Of a DNA stretch of 64,000 bases, positions 24,961-33,917 are shown piece by piece (the first letter of the stretch is position 1; each line of letters begins with the position of its first letter). The notes under the pieces were generated by a model that saw only the letters and a list, made by a program, of their open reading frames with translations, was not told where the DNA came from and did not search any database. The stretch comes from JAHEEM01 sp036396795. Its GTDB lineage: Bacteria; Pseudomonadota; Gammaproteobacteria; Steroidobacterales; Rariloculaceae. The translations under genes were made by a program, and so were the position numbers. The stretch is taken from assembly GCA_036396795.1 (NCBI GenBank), contig DASWKF010000090.1, positions 224,225-288,224 on the forward strand, in the 5' to 3' direction.

Positions 24961-26123
24961 GAATCGCGTTTACAGGGCTCGTGCTGGCGCTACTCTCGGC
25001 GAGCGGCGGCTGCTTCATGTTCGGCAGCAGCGGCGAAGACCCGATCGAGCCGCCGGCGGAGCTCGTCGAGTTCCAGGCGACCTTGGATGTGCGCAGGGTA
25101 TGGAGCACCAGGATCGGAGGCTCCTCGGAACAGTTACGGCTGGGACTCATGCCCGCCACCGACGGCACGCGCATCTTCGTGGGCAGCCACGACGGTGAGG
25201 CTGCGGCCCTCACCGCGGAGAACGGCCGGCGGATCTGGACGACGCGAACGCAGTTGCCGCTGGCTGCGGGCCCGGGATACGGTGAGGGCGTCGTCGCCTT
25301 CGGCAGCAACGACGGCGACCTCGTCGTTCTCGACGCCGAGAGCGGCGAGGAGCGCTGGCGCCTTCAGGTCGGCAGCGAAGTGCTCGCGCCGCCGGCGATC
25401 GCCCGCGGCGTCGTGGTCCTGCGTACCGTGGACGGGCGCTTGCGCGGCTACTCGGTGCTCGACGGCCGATTGCTCTGGACGGTCGAGCAGGCCGTGCCGA
25501 GCCTGACCCTGCGCGGCAACACGGCGCCGCAAATCGCAGGCCCGATGGTCGTTGCGGGATTCGACAACGGTCGCCTCGGCGCCTACGACATCTTGACCGG
25601 TGAGTCGCGCTGGGAGTTGCCCCTCGCCGCGCCCGCGGGTCGAACCGAGCTGGACCGGCTCGTCGATATCAGCGCAGGGCTGGGTGTGGCCGGCAACGAC
25701 GTCTATGCCGTGGGCTACCACGGCCGCTGCGTCGCGATAGCGCTCGAGACCGGATTGTTGCTGTGGCAGCAGGAGCTGTCGAGCTACGCCGGCTTGGGCG
25801 TGGATTGGAACAGCGTCTACGTGACCGATGAGCTCAGCCAGATCGTCGCTTTGGACCGCGCCGGCGGCACGCCTCGCTGGACTCAACCCGCGCTGCGGCT
25901 CAGAGACGTCACCGCGCCGCGCGCCTATCGCAGCACGCTGGTGGTCGGCGACCTGGAGGGCTATTTGCACTGGCTGCGCCCGGAGGACGGACAGTTTCTT
26001 GCGCGCGAGCGGGCGGGACAACAACGCATCGGCGCGGCGCCGCTCGTCGTCGGCGACAACGTCATCGCCCAGGCCGACGACGGCACGGTCGCCGCGTATA
26101 CGATCGTGCCCGAGACCGGATAG
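24957..26123 (+). CDS. bamB: Outer membrane protein assembly factor BamB
   Basis: A 388-aa outer-membrane lipoprotein of the BAM complex. The lipobox A-S-G-G-C ends the signal peptide near residue 19. Eight-bladed PQQ-like propeller repeats fill the rest, with repeated G-x-x-x-A-L-x-x-x-x-G-x-x-x-W units such as E-N-G-R-R-I-W-T-T, E-S-G-E-E-R-W-R-L and D-G-R-L-L-W-T-V. It scaffolds BamA. It is coupled to yfgM, and der follows 12 bp later. Confidence 0.94.
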   Translation: MRIAFTGLVLALLSASGGCFMFGSSGEDPIEPPAELVEFQATLDVRRVWSTRIGGSSEQLRLGLMPATDGTRIFVGSHDGEAAALTAENGRRIWTTRTQLPLAAGPGYGEGVVAFGSNDGDLVVLDAESGEERWRLQVGSEVLAPPAIARGVVVLRTVDGRLRGYSVLDGRLLWTVEQAVPSLTLRGNTAPQIAGPMVVAGFDNGRLGAYDILTGESRWELPLAAPAGRTELDRLVDISAGLGVAGNDVYAVGYHGRCVAIALETGLLLWQQELSSYAGLGVDWNSVYVTDELSQIVALDRAGGTPRWTQPALRLRDVTAPRAYRSTLVVGDLEGYLHWLRPEDGQFLARERAGQQRIGAAPLVVGDNVIAQADDGTVAAYTIVPETG

Positions 26124-26135
26124 CCTCGCAGTGCC

Positions 26136-27521
26136 ATGCTTCCAGCCGTGGCTCTCGTAGGGCGGCCGAATGTCGGCAAGTCGACGATCTTCAATCAGCT
26201 GACCGCCTCCCGCGACGCGCTGGTAGCAGATCACCCGGGCCTGACGCGCGATCGCCGTTACGGCTATGCTGCGGCGCACGGCCGGTCCTTCGTCGTCGTC
26301 GATACCGGCGGCCTCGGAGACCAAGGCGAAATCGGAGAGCTCGCGGCGCGGCAAACGCGGCTCGCGATCGCCGAGACCGATCTGGTGGTGTTCGTCGTCG
26401 ATCATCAGGAGGGCTTGACGGCGATAGACGAAGGTATTGCCGCAGAGCTCAGGAACACCTCCAAGCCCGTGCTATTGGTCGTGAACAAGTCCGAGGGCGT
26501 CGCGCCCGAGATCGCGGCCGCGGAGTTTCACCGCCTCGGCCTGGGCGAGCCCGTGAGCATCGCGGCCCTGCACGGGCGCCGCATCGAGGCATTGGTCGAG
26601 GCCGTGCTGCGCGCATTGCCGGAGGATTCGGCGGCCGAGGCCGGTCCTCGCGGCGATGCCGGGCCGCGCGTGGCCGTCGTGGGCCGCCCCAACGTGGGCA
26701 AGTCGACGCTGATCAACCGGCTGCTGGGCACGGAACGAATGATCACCTCGGCGGAGCCCGGCACGACTCGCGACAGTGTGCACATTCCCTGTGAGCGGGG
26801 CGGCGAGCGTTTCGTGCTGGTCGACACGGCCGGTGTCCGGCGACGCGCCAAGGTTGTCGACGTGGTCGAGAAATACAGCGTCGTTCAGACTTTGCAGGCG
26901 ATCGACGCTGCCGGCGTCGTCATCGCGCTGCTCGACGCGCGACAAGGCATCGCCGATCAGGACCTGCACCTGCTCGGGCTCGTGGTCGAGCGCGGCCGGG
27001 CGCTCGCGATCGGCGTCAACAAGTGGGACCATCTGCCGCTCGAGCAGCGCCGCAGGATCGAAGCCGAAATTCAGCGCAAGCTGCGCTTCGTCTCGTACGC
27101 GCCCGTGAGCTTCATATCGGCGCTGCACGGCAGCGGCATCGACGCGCTAGTCGAGACCGCGCTGGCCGCCCACCGCACCGCGGGTGAGACTTTCGCCACG
27201 GCGCGCCTGACCGAGATCCTCACTCGCGCCGTGACCGCGCATCCTCCACCGCTCGTGGCCGGCCGCCGCGCTCGACTGCGATACGCTCACCAGGGCGGAC
27301 GTTACCCGACCATCGTTGTCGTTCACGGCTCTCGCGCCGAACGCGTGCCGGACCACTATCGCCGCTATCTCGTCAACGCGTTCCGAGAGGAGCTCGATCT
27401 TGCCGGCGTGCCGCTGAAGTTGGAGCTCAAGTCCGCGCATAACCCGTTTGCCGGACGTCCGAATCGGCTCACGCGGCGCCAGCTCAAGAGCCGGCAACGC
27501 GTGATGCGCCACCGCCGCTGA
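26136..27521 (+). CDS. der: Tandem-GTPase ribosome assembly factor Der (EngA)
   Basis: A 461-aa protein with two G domains and a C-terminal KH-like domain, needed for 50S subunit maturation. Both P-loops read G-R-P-N-V-G-K-S (starting at residues 9 and ~185). G3 motifs are D-T-G-G and D-T-A-G. G4 of the second domain is the usual N-K-W-D, while G4 of the first reads N-K-S-E instead of N-K-x-D, a conservative change that may alter guanine affinity. The C-terminal basic tail (R-Q-L-K-S-R-Q-R-V) binds rRNA. Confidence 0.96.
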   Translation: MLPAVALVGRPNVGKSTIFNQLTASRDALVADHPGLTRDRRYGYAAAHGRSFVVVDTGGLGDQGEIGELAARQTRLAIAETDLVVFVVDHQEGLTAIDEGIAAELRNTSKPVLLVVNKSEGVAPEIAAAEFHRLGLGEPVSIAALHGRRIEALVEAVLRALPEDSAAEAGPRGDAGPRVAVVGRPNVGKSTLINRLLGTERMITSAEPGTTRDSVHIPCERGGERFVLVDTAGVRRRAKVVDVVEKYSVVQTLQAIDAAGVVIALLDARQGIADQDLHLLGLVVERGRALAIGVNKWDHLPLEQRRRIEAEIQRKLRFVSYAPVSFISALHGSGIDALVETALAAHRTAGETFATARLTEILTRAVTAHPPPLVAGRRARLRYAHQGGRYPTIVVVHGSRAERVPDHYRRYLVNAFREELDLAGVPLKLELKSAHNPFAGRPNRLTRRQLKSRQRVMRHRR

Positions 27522-27626
27522 TCCGCGGGCTCGGCGCGGCCGAACTAATGTCATAACCAAAAGTTACTAGCGCTTCGTCACGGCGGTTTACACTGCGCGC
27601 TGCGAGAACGCCGAAGAACGCCACTG

Positions 27627-28718
27627 ATGAGCAAGGCCCGCCGATTCCTGACCCTGGACGCCGAGTTCCCCATGTACCGGGGCGGGGTGCTGCTTCGGCC
27701 GACGATCGCCTATGAGACCTGGGGTCAACTCAACTCGCGTCGCGACAACGCGGTGCTCATTTTCACGGGCCTGTCTCCGTCGGCGCATGCGGCATCGTCG
27801 GTCGAGGATCCGTCCCCGGGGTGGTGGGAGGAGATGATCGGGCCGGGCCGGGCCATCGATAGTCGACGCTACTTCGTCATCTGCATCAACTCGCTCGGCA
27901 GCTGTTTCGGCTCGACGGGGCCCGCATCGGTCGATCCCGCGACCGGCCGAACGTATCGAACGCGCTTCCCGGTGCTGTCGCTCGAGGACATCGCCCGGGG
28001 CGGCTGGGAAGTGCTGCAACACCTCGAGATCGGGCGGCTGCATGCGATCGTCGGACCCTCGATGGGTGGGATGACGGCGCTCGCGTTCGAGATCCTGTTC
28101 CCGTCGAGATCCAATTCGCTACTGATCATCTCCGCCGGTGCGCGCTCGCTGCCGTTCGCCACGGCGCTGCGATCGTTGCAGCGCGAGATGATTCGCCGCG
28201 ACCCGAGCTGGCAGGGCGGTAACTACACGTCCGACGCTTTGCCGATGACGGGCATGCGCCTGGCCCGCAAGCTCGGCATGATCACCTACCGCTCGGCCGA
28301 GGAGTGGCGGCGCAGATTCGGCCGCGAGCGCATCTCGACCGAGCGCGACAGCGACGACCCTTTCGCGCTGGATTTCGAGATCGAGTCTTATCTGGAGCAT
28401 CAGGCGAACAAGTTCACGGGGCAGTTCGATCCGAACTGCTATCTGTACCTCTCGCGGGCCAGCGATCTCTTCGACGTCGCCGATCATGGCGCCTCGGTGT
28501 CGGCCGGGCTCGCCAGGGTGAAAACGCCGCGGGCAATGATCGTCGGCGTAACGACGGACTTTCTGTTTCCGATCTACCAGCAGCGCGAGCTTGCCGAAGA
28601 GCTCGGCAAGGCCGATCGATCGATCGAGTTCGTCGAGCTCGACTGCATCCAGGGCCACGACTCCTTCCTCGTGAACATGGACGCTTTCCGCCCCGTCATC
28701 GCCCGATTCTTCGAATAA
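27627..28718 (+). CDS. metX: MetX-family acyltransferase, probably L-serine O-succinyltransferase
   Basis: A 363-aa alpha/beta-hydrolase-fold acyltransferase. The nucleophile elbow reads V-G-P-S-M-G-G-M, the catalytic aspartate lies in V-T-T-D-F-L-F-P and the histidine in I-Q-G-H-D-S-F-L. The segment N-S-L-G-S-C-F-G-S-T-G-P-A-S and T-G-L-S-P-S-A-H-A-A-S-S match the group of MetX homologues, typical of Xanthomonadales, shown to succinylate L-serine for cysteine synthesis; homoserine acetyltransferases usually read N-x-L-G-G-C. The assignment rests on remembered motif differences, so homoserine O-acyltransferase remains possible. It is monocistronic with a 105-bp upstream gap. Confidence 0.82.
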   Translation: MSKARRFLTLDAEFPMYRGGVLLRPTIAYETWGQLNSRRDNAVLIFTGLSPSAHAASSVEDPSPGWWEEMIGPGRAIDSRRYFVICINSLGSCFGSTGPASVDPATGRTYRTRFPVLSLEDIARGGWEVLQHLEIGRLHAIVGPSMGGMTALAFEILFPSRSNSLLIISAGARSLPFATALRSLQREMIRRDPSWQGGNYTSDALPMTGMRLARKLGMITYRSAEEWRRRFGRERISTERDSDDPFALDFEIESYLEHQANKFTGQFDPNCYLYLSRASDLFDVADHGASVSAGLARVKTPRAMIVGVTTDFLFPIYQQRELAEELGKADRSIEFVELDCIQGHDSFLVNMDAFRPVIARFFE

Positions 28719-28763
28719 CCCACGGCGCCGCATCCAGGCGTGCGGCTCCTGGCTCGCGCGCTT

Positions 28764-30161
28764 CTATTGATCCTGGTCGTCGTCGGTGCTTGGGGCGGCA
28801 ATCGAGCTGACCGACGCCGTCAGCTTGCCGCGCCGGACCTGCACGCGGATCGCCTCTCCCGGCCGGACACTGTCGACATCCGTGAGCAGCTTGTTGTCAG
28901 GCCCGGTGACAATCGCGTAGCCGCGCTCTAGCGTCGCCAGCGGGCTCACCGTCTGCAACGCCCGCGCGAGCCCGGCGACGCGCGTTCGAGACGCGTTCAA
29001 CCGCTCGGTGATTGCGTGCGCGAGCCCGTGCCGGCACCACCGGCAGCGGTCCTCGAGACGCGACAGGCGCGCGCGCGGGGCCGCGCCGCGCAGCGCCGCG
29101 ACGAGCGCCGCGAGTGTCGCGCGCCGGTCCTTCACCGCCGTCGCCAGCTGCCGGCGCAGACGCGCGTCGAGCTCGTCGAGCCGCTGCCCGGCCTGCTGCA
29201 GCCGCACGCCGGGATGAACCCGCTCGAGCCGGTGGCGCAGATGATCGTAGCCGCGGGCCGCGTCCCGAAGCCGGCGCGTCACGCCGCTCGCAAGCCTCTG
29301 TGCGTACAGCTCGACCCGCGCGAGGAAGGCGGCCGCATCGGGAACGGCGAGCTCGGCGGCGCCCGAAGGCGTCGGTGCCCGCCTGTCGGCGACGTAGTCG
29401 GCAATCGTCACATCCACCTCGTGGCCGACGCCGACGATGACCGGGATCCCGACCGCCGCAAGCGCCCGGGCGACGATCTCCTCGTTGAACGCCCAAAGAT
29501 CTTCGAGCGAGCCGCCGCCGCGGGTCAGAATCAACAGATCGCATTCGCGCCTGCGGTCGGCCAGCGCGAGCGTGCTCGCGATCTCCGCGGCGGCCAGATC
29601 GCCTTGCACGGCCGTCGGATAGATCAGCACGGCCGTCGCCGGGAAGCGGCGCTTGAGCACGGTGAGGACGTCGCGGACCGCAGCACCGCTCGCGGAAGTG
29701 ACCACGCCGATCCGTGCCGGCAGGCCCGGCAACGGCCGCTTGCGGCTGTCGTCGAACAGGCCCTCCGCCGCGAGCTTGCGCTTGAGCAGCTCGAAGCGCT
29801 GCCGCAGCAGACCAACGCCTGCGGGCTCGGCGTAGTCGACGACGAGCTGAAAATCGCCGCGGGCCTCATAGATGCTCACGCGGCCGCGCGCCAGGATCTG
29901 CTGGCCGTTGGCCGGCTCGAACGCGAGAGTGCGGCTATTCTGCCGGAACATCGCGCAGCGCAGCTGCGCGTTTTCGTCCTTGAGGCTCCAATACAAATGT
30001 CCCGAGCCGGGGCGCGCGAGATTCGAGATCTCTCCCTCGACCCAGACGACGCCGAGATTGGCCTCGACGGCGAGCCGCGCCTCGCGGTTGAGCCGCGATA
30101 CGCTGAAGATCTCCCGATCGGGGAGAAGTCCCAGCGTGCCGGGCGGATCTGGGCTGTCCAT
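28764..30161 (-). CDS. xseA: Exodeoxyribonuclease VII large subunit
   Basis: A 465-aa subunit from ATG 30161. It has an N-terminal OB-fold (W-V-E-G-E-I-S-N-L-A-R-P-x-S-G-H-L-Y-W-S-L-K-D), a catalytic core (R-I-G-V-V-T-S-A-S-G-A-A-V-R-D, T-R-G-G-G-S-L-E-D-L-W-A-F-N, G-V-G-H-E-V-D-V-T-I-A-D) and a long coiled-coil region (~270-400) ending in the conserved L-x-R-G-Y-A-I-V. With XseB it degrades single-stranded DNA. The frame extends to 30326, but that part overlaps the guaB start region and lacks homology. It is divergent from guaB, as in many gammaproteobacteria; xseB is not adjacent. Confidence 0.95.
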   Translation of the reverse strand: MDSPDPPGTLGLLPDREIFSVSRLNREARLAVEANLGVVWVEGEISNLARPGSGHLYWSLKDENAQLRCAMFRQNSRTLAFEPANGQQILARGRVSIYEARGDFQLVVDYAEPAGVGLLRQRFELLKRKLAAEGLFDDSRKRPLPGLPARIGVVTSASGAAVRDVLTVLKRRFPATAVLIYPTAVQGDLAAAEIASTLALADRRRECDLLILTRGGGSLEDLWAFNEEIVARALAAVGIPVIVGVGHEVDVTIADYVADRRAPTPSGAAELAVPDAAAFLARVELYAQRLASGVTRRLRDAARGYDHLRHRLERVHPGVRLQQAGQRLDELDARLRRQLATAVKDRRATLAALVAALRGAAPRARLSRLEDRCRWCRHGLAHAITERLNASRTRVAGLARALQTVSPLATLERGYAIVTGPDNKLLTDVDSVRPGEAIRVQVRRGKLTASVSSIAAPSTDDDQDQ

Positions 30162-30311
30162 GCGCGTCAGTATACGTGACGGCCCGCGGGCACCGGCCGC
30201 GGCTCGGCAGCTCCGAGCCATTGCAGCGGGCTGTGCGGCCGTGCAATAGCGTAGGCAGCCGCGTAAAATGGCACGTTTAAACCCTCCCCGGCGACGCACG
30301 CGGAGCAAGAC

Positions 30312-31778
30312 ATGCGGATCATTCACGAAGCGCTCACCTTCGACGACGTGCTATTGCAGCCCGCATACTCCGAAATCCTGCCGCGCGACGTCGACCTCGG
30401 CACTTCCCTGACGCGCTCGCTGAAGCTCAACATCCCGATCGTCTCGGCTGCCATGGACACAGTCACCGAGGCGCGCCTTGCCATCACGCTCGCGCAAGAG
30501 GGCGGGATCGGCATCATCCATAAGAGCATGCCCATCGAGCAGCAGGCACTGGAAGTGAGCCGCGTAAAGAAATACGAGAGCGGTATCATCGGCAGCCCCA
30601 TCACGGTGACGCCCGACACCTCGATACGCGACGTCATCGACCTCACGCAGGCACATAACATTTCCGGCGTCCCGGTCGTCGACGGCACCGAGCTCGTCGG
30701 GATCGTGACGCATCGGGACCTGCGCTTCGAGACCAAGTTCGATGCACCGGTCTCGACAGTCATGACGCCCAAGGAGCGTCTCGTGACGGTTCGCGAGGGC
30801 GCGGCGAAAGAGGAAGTGTTGACGCTGCTGCACCGTCACCGGATCGAGAAGGTGCTGGTCGTGAACGCCCAGTTTCAGCTACGCGGCATGATCACGGCCA
30901 AGGATTTTCAGAAGGCCACGGATTTCCCGCTCGCCTGCAAGGATTCCCTGGGCGCGCTGCGCATCGGCGCCGCGGTCGGCACCAGCGCCGACACGTCGGA
31001 TCGCGTCGCGGCGCTCATCGCCGCAGGCGTCGATGTCGTCGTCGTGGATACCGCGCACGGCCATACGCGCGGGGTCCTGGACAGGGTTCGAGAGATCAAG
31101 CGCCGCCATCCGGATCTCGAGCTCGTCGCGGGCAATATCGTCACCAAGGAGGCCGCAGAGGCGCTCGTCGAAGCCGGCGCCGACGGCGTCAAGGTCGGCA
31201 TCGGGCCCGGGACGATCTGCACCACTCGTATCGTCACCGGCGTCGGCGTGCCGCAAATTACGGCGGTCGCGGAAGTCGCCGCGGCGCTCGCGAAGAGCGA
31301 AGTTCCGGTGATCTCCGATGGCGGCATCCGCTATTCCGGCGACATCGCCAAGGCGATCGCGGCCGGCGCCCATTGCACCATGATCGGCAGCCTGTTCGCG
31401 GGCACGGAGGAATCTCCGGGCGACGTCGAGCTCTATCAGGGCCGCTCGTACAAGTCCTATCGAGGCATGGGGTCGCTGGGCGCGATGACGCAGCGGCACG
31501 GCTCCTCCGACCGGTATTTTCAAGACGCCAGCGAAGAGCTCGAGAAGCTCGTCCCCGAGGGCATCGAAGGGCGTGTGCCCTACAAGGGCAGCCTCAGCGC
31601 GATCGTCCAACAGCTCGTCGGTGGCGTCAGGGCTGCGATGGGCTACACGGGTTGCCGCAGCGTTGCGGAGCTTCGCACCCGACCCGGCTTCGTGCGGATC
31701 ACCGGCGCCGGGCGGCGCGAAAGCCACGTCCATGACGTGACGATCACCAAGGAGGCGCCGAACTATCGCTCCGAGTAG
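30312..31778 (+). CDS. guaB: Inosine-5'-monophosphate dehydrogenase
   Basis: A 488-aa enzyme oxidising IMP to XMP, the committed step to GMP. The TIM barrel is interrupted by a CBS pair (residues ~95-210: I-G-S-P-I-T-V, V-M-T-P-K-E-R-L). The catalytic loop G-I-G-P-G-T-I-C-T-T-R contains the active-site cysteine, and G-S-x-x-A-G-T-E-E-S-P-G-D binds IMP phosphate. The flap R-Y-F-Q-D follows. It is 37 bp before guaA in a standard guaBA operon. Confidence 0.97.
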   Translation: MRIIHEALTFDDVLLQPAYSEILPRDVDLGTSLTRSLKLNIPIVSAAMDTVTEARLAITLAQEGGIGIIHKSMPIEQQALEVSRVKKYESGIIGSPITVTPDTSIRDVIDLTQAHNISGVPVVDGTELVGIVTHRDLRFETKFDAPVSTVMTPKERLVTVREGAAKEEVLTLLHRHRIEKVLVVNAQFQLRGMITAKDFQKATDFPLACKDSLGALRIGAAVGTSADTSDRVAALIAAGVDVVVVDTAHGHTRGVLDRVREIKRRHPDLELVAGNIVTKEAAEALVEAGADGVKVGIGPGTICTTRIVTGVGVPQITAVAEVAAALAKSEVPVISDGGIRYSGDIAKAIAAGAHCTMIGSLFAGTEESPGDVELYQGRSYKSYRGMGSLGAMTQRHGSSDRYFQDASEELEKLVPEGIEGRVPYKGSLSAIVQQLVGGVRAAMGYTGCRSVAELRTRPGFVRITGAGRRESHVHDVTITKEAPNYRSE

Positions 31779-31815
31779 CCCCGTGGACGCCGGCTTGCGT
31801 AGCGACACGCAAGTG

Positions 31816-33381
31816 ATGCCCGCCGGCGCGCCCGATCGTCAACGCATCTTGATTCTCGACTACGGCGGCCAATACACGCAGCTCATCGCGCGCCGTGTGC
31901 GCGAAGCCGGAGTCTACAGCGAGATCTTCCCGCACGACGTTGCGGATGCCGAGATCGTCGCATTCAATCCCTCCGGCGTCATTCTTTCGGGCGGGCCCGA
32001 GTCCGTCGCCGCCGATCGCGCTCCGGGTATCAGCGACGCGATGCTCGCGCTCGAGGTGCCGATACTCGGTATCTGTTACGGCATGCAGGCGCTGGCGGCC
32101 AAGCTCGGCGGCGACGTGCGGCCGGCGCGCCGTCGCGAGTTCGGTTTCGCCGAGGTCACGGTGCCGGCGGAAAGTCCGCTTCTGGGAGGACTGGTCGACG
32201 ACGGCCAGGCCTTGCACGTCTGGATGAGTCACGGCGATCGCGTCGAGACCTTGCCGGTCGGGTTCGTCTCGATCGCGGCTTCCGCCAACGCGCCCTTGGC
32301 CGGGATGGCCGATGCCGCGCGCCGCTACTACGGACTGCAGTTTCATCCCGAGGTGACGCACACGCAGCACGGCCAGCGCATCATCGAGCGTTTCGTTCAC
32401 GAAATCTGCGGTTGCCCGAGCGCGTGGACTCCGGCGAGCATCATTGCCGAGCATGTCGAGCGCGTGCGCGCCCAAGTCGGCGGCGACAAGGTATTGCTGG
32501 CGCTTTCCGGAGGCGTCGACTCGTCGGTCGTCGCCGCGCTGCTGCACCAGGCGATCGGCGATCAGCTGGTTTGCGTTTTCGTCGACAACGGACTCTTGCG
32601 GCTCAAGGAAGGCGATCAGGTGATGGAGGTCTTCCGCGAGCATCTGGGCGTCAACGTCATCAGAGTCGACGCCGAAGACGAGTTTCTCGAAGCCTTGCGG
32701 GACGTCGCCGATCCTGAGCGCAAGCGCAAGATCATAGGCCGAAAATTCATCGAGGTTTTCGAGCGTGAAGCAGCGCGCCTCGAAGGCATCGCTTGGCTTG
32801 CCCAGGGGACGATCTATCCCGACGTCATCGAATCGGCCGGTACGCGCACCGGCAAGGCTCACGTCATCAAGTCGCACCACAATGTCGGCGGGCTACCGGA
32901 GACGATGCGTCTCAAGCTCGTCGAGCCGCTGCGCGATCTCTTCAAGGACGAGGTGCGCAAGATCGGCGTCGAGCTCGGGCTGCCGCAAAGCGTCGTCGGC
33001 CGCCATCCGTTCCCGGGCCCGGGGCTCGGTGTGCGCATTCTCGGCGCCGTGACCAAGGAGTTCGCCGAGCTGCTGCGCCAGGCGGACGATATCTTCATCG
33101 GTGAGCTGCGCGCGCAGGGCTGGTACGACAAGGTCAGTCAGGCGTTTGCGGTGTTCCTGCCCGTGAGGTCCGTCGGCGTCATGGGCGACGTCCGTACCTA
33201 CGACTACGTGATCGCGCTGCGGGCCGTCGAGAGCGTCGATTTCATGACCGCACATTGGGCGAGATTGCCTTACGAGCTGCTGGACCACGTGTCGCGCCGC
33301 ATCATCAACGAGGTTCACGGCATTTCCAGGGTGACCTACGACATCTCCGGTAAGCCGCCGGCGACGATCGAGTGGGAATGA
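31816..33381 (+). CDS. guaA: GMP synthase (glutamine-hydrolysing)
   Basis: A 521-aa enzyme converting XMP to GMP. The ATG at 31816 puts the conserved R-I-L-I-L-D-Y-G near residue 10, as in E. coli; an in-frame GTG at 31783 is an alternative. The class I amidotransferase domain has L-G-I-C-Y-G-M-Q (Cys nucleophile) and F-H-P-E (His/Glu). The ATP-pyrophosphatase P-loop is L-S-G-G-V-D-S-S-V, and the dimerisation domain ends in P-P-A-T-I-E-W-E. The last 12 coding bases before the final TGA are repeated 1.9 kb downstream, marking the gene as the target of an insertion. Confidence 0.97.
   Translation: MPAGAPDRQRILILDYGGQYTQLIARRVREAGVYSEIFPHDVADAEIVAFNPSGVILSGGPESVAADRAPGISDAMLALEVPILGICYGMQALAAKLGGDVRPARRREFGFAEVTVPAESPLLGGLVDDGQALHVWMSHGDRVETLPVGFVSIAASANAPLAGMADAARRYYGLQFHPEVTHTQHGQRIIERFVHEICGCPSAWTPASIIAEHVERVRAQVGGDKVLLALSGGVDSSVVAALLHQAIGDQLVCVFVDNGLLRLKEGDQVMEVFREHLGVNVIRVDAEDEFLEALRDVADPERKRKIIGRKFIEVFEREAARLEGIAWLAQGTIYPDVIESAGTRTGKAHVIKSHHNVGGLPETMRLKLVEPLRDLFKDEVRKIGVELGLPQSVVGRHPFPGPGLGVRILGAVTKEFAELLRQADDIFIGELRAQGWYDKVSQAFAVFLPVRSVGVMGDVRTYDYVIALRAVESVDFMTAHWARLPYELLDHVSRRIINEVHGISRVTYDISGKPPATIEWE
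33367..33378 (+). other. Left copy of a 12-bp direct repeat at the guaA 3' end (attL-like)
   Basis: ATCGAGTGGGAA, encoding the last I-E-W-E residues of guaA, recurs exactly at 35305-35316 just ahead of tadA. The guaA 3' end is an established integration hotspot for tyrosine-recombinase islands, so this is read as one boundary of an inserted segment. Confidence 0.6.
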
Positions 33382-33913
33382 CGGGGTCTATCGAAGACTA
33401 TCGTCAACTGCAGCAATCGCCAACCCGCAGCTATCGGCTGCGCTGACCGTCGCCCGCGCGAGGCGGAGAAAAACGCTTGCGGATGCGTCGGCGCGGTGAA
33501 CGGGCGTGCTTCGCCGTTTGATGCGCCTGCCTTGCCAAGCGCAAAGGCGGCTGCTGAGCTATCTTTCACGACCATTCTGTCTATCGCGATCAAGCAGCTC
33601 GTTCTGCCGGTAAGTGTGACGGTAAAAGTTGTTGATCACGATGTTAAAACGGAAAGGAATCGATCAGCTACACACTCAGGAGACAATTGAGTGGGGGTGA
33701 GGGGAGCTAAGGTCGTCGGATTTTATCCATAGAGATCATCATCTTGTGTATTTCCAAAGCCATCCTTTTCGACCGGCGTTTTTACCGTCACGTCCTGATA
33801 ACTAATTGGTTTTGCAGGACTTAGGGTTCGCTCCTCCTTCCGGCTCGTTTGCGCGTTTGGCTCAGCAGGCTATCCGACTCATTCTGCCCCGTGCTTGATC
33901 ATTCTCACTGTGA
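33382..33913. other. Non-coding, AT-richer left part of the guaA-tadA insertion
   Basis: About 530 bp without a credible gene; reading frames here are short and match no family I know, including integrases. The stretch 33590-33850 is distinctly richer in A+T than the surrounding chromosome. It holds a 12-bp inverted repeat pair and a dyad next to the ATPase start, listed separately. It may be the remnant of an integrase gene or att region, but no integrase motif survives. Confidence 0.5.
33616..33791. repeat. 12-bp inverted repeat pair in the insertion
   Basis: GTGACGGTAAAA at 33616-33627 is the exact reverse complement of TTTTACCGTCAC at 33780-33791, 152 bp apart. Directly after the right arm, GTCCTG (33792) pairs with CAGGAC about 18 bp on. 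The arrangement resembles protein-binding arm sites or a terminal inverted repeat remnant. Confidence 0.5.
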
Positions 33914-33917
33914 ATGA
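33899..33917. promoter_or_regulatory. 19-bp operator-like dyad over the ATPase start
   Basis: TCATTC-TCACTGT-GAATGA forms an almost perfect dyad (one mismatched pair around a central C). It covers the ATG at 33914 and lies 15 bp before the in-frame ATG at 33932, a position suited to repression of this gene. Confidence 0.35.
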
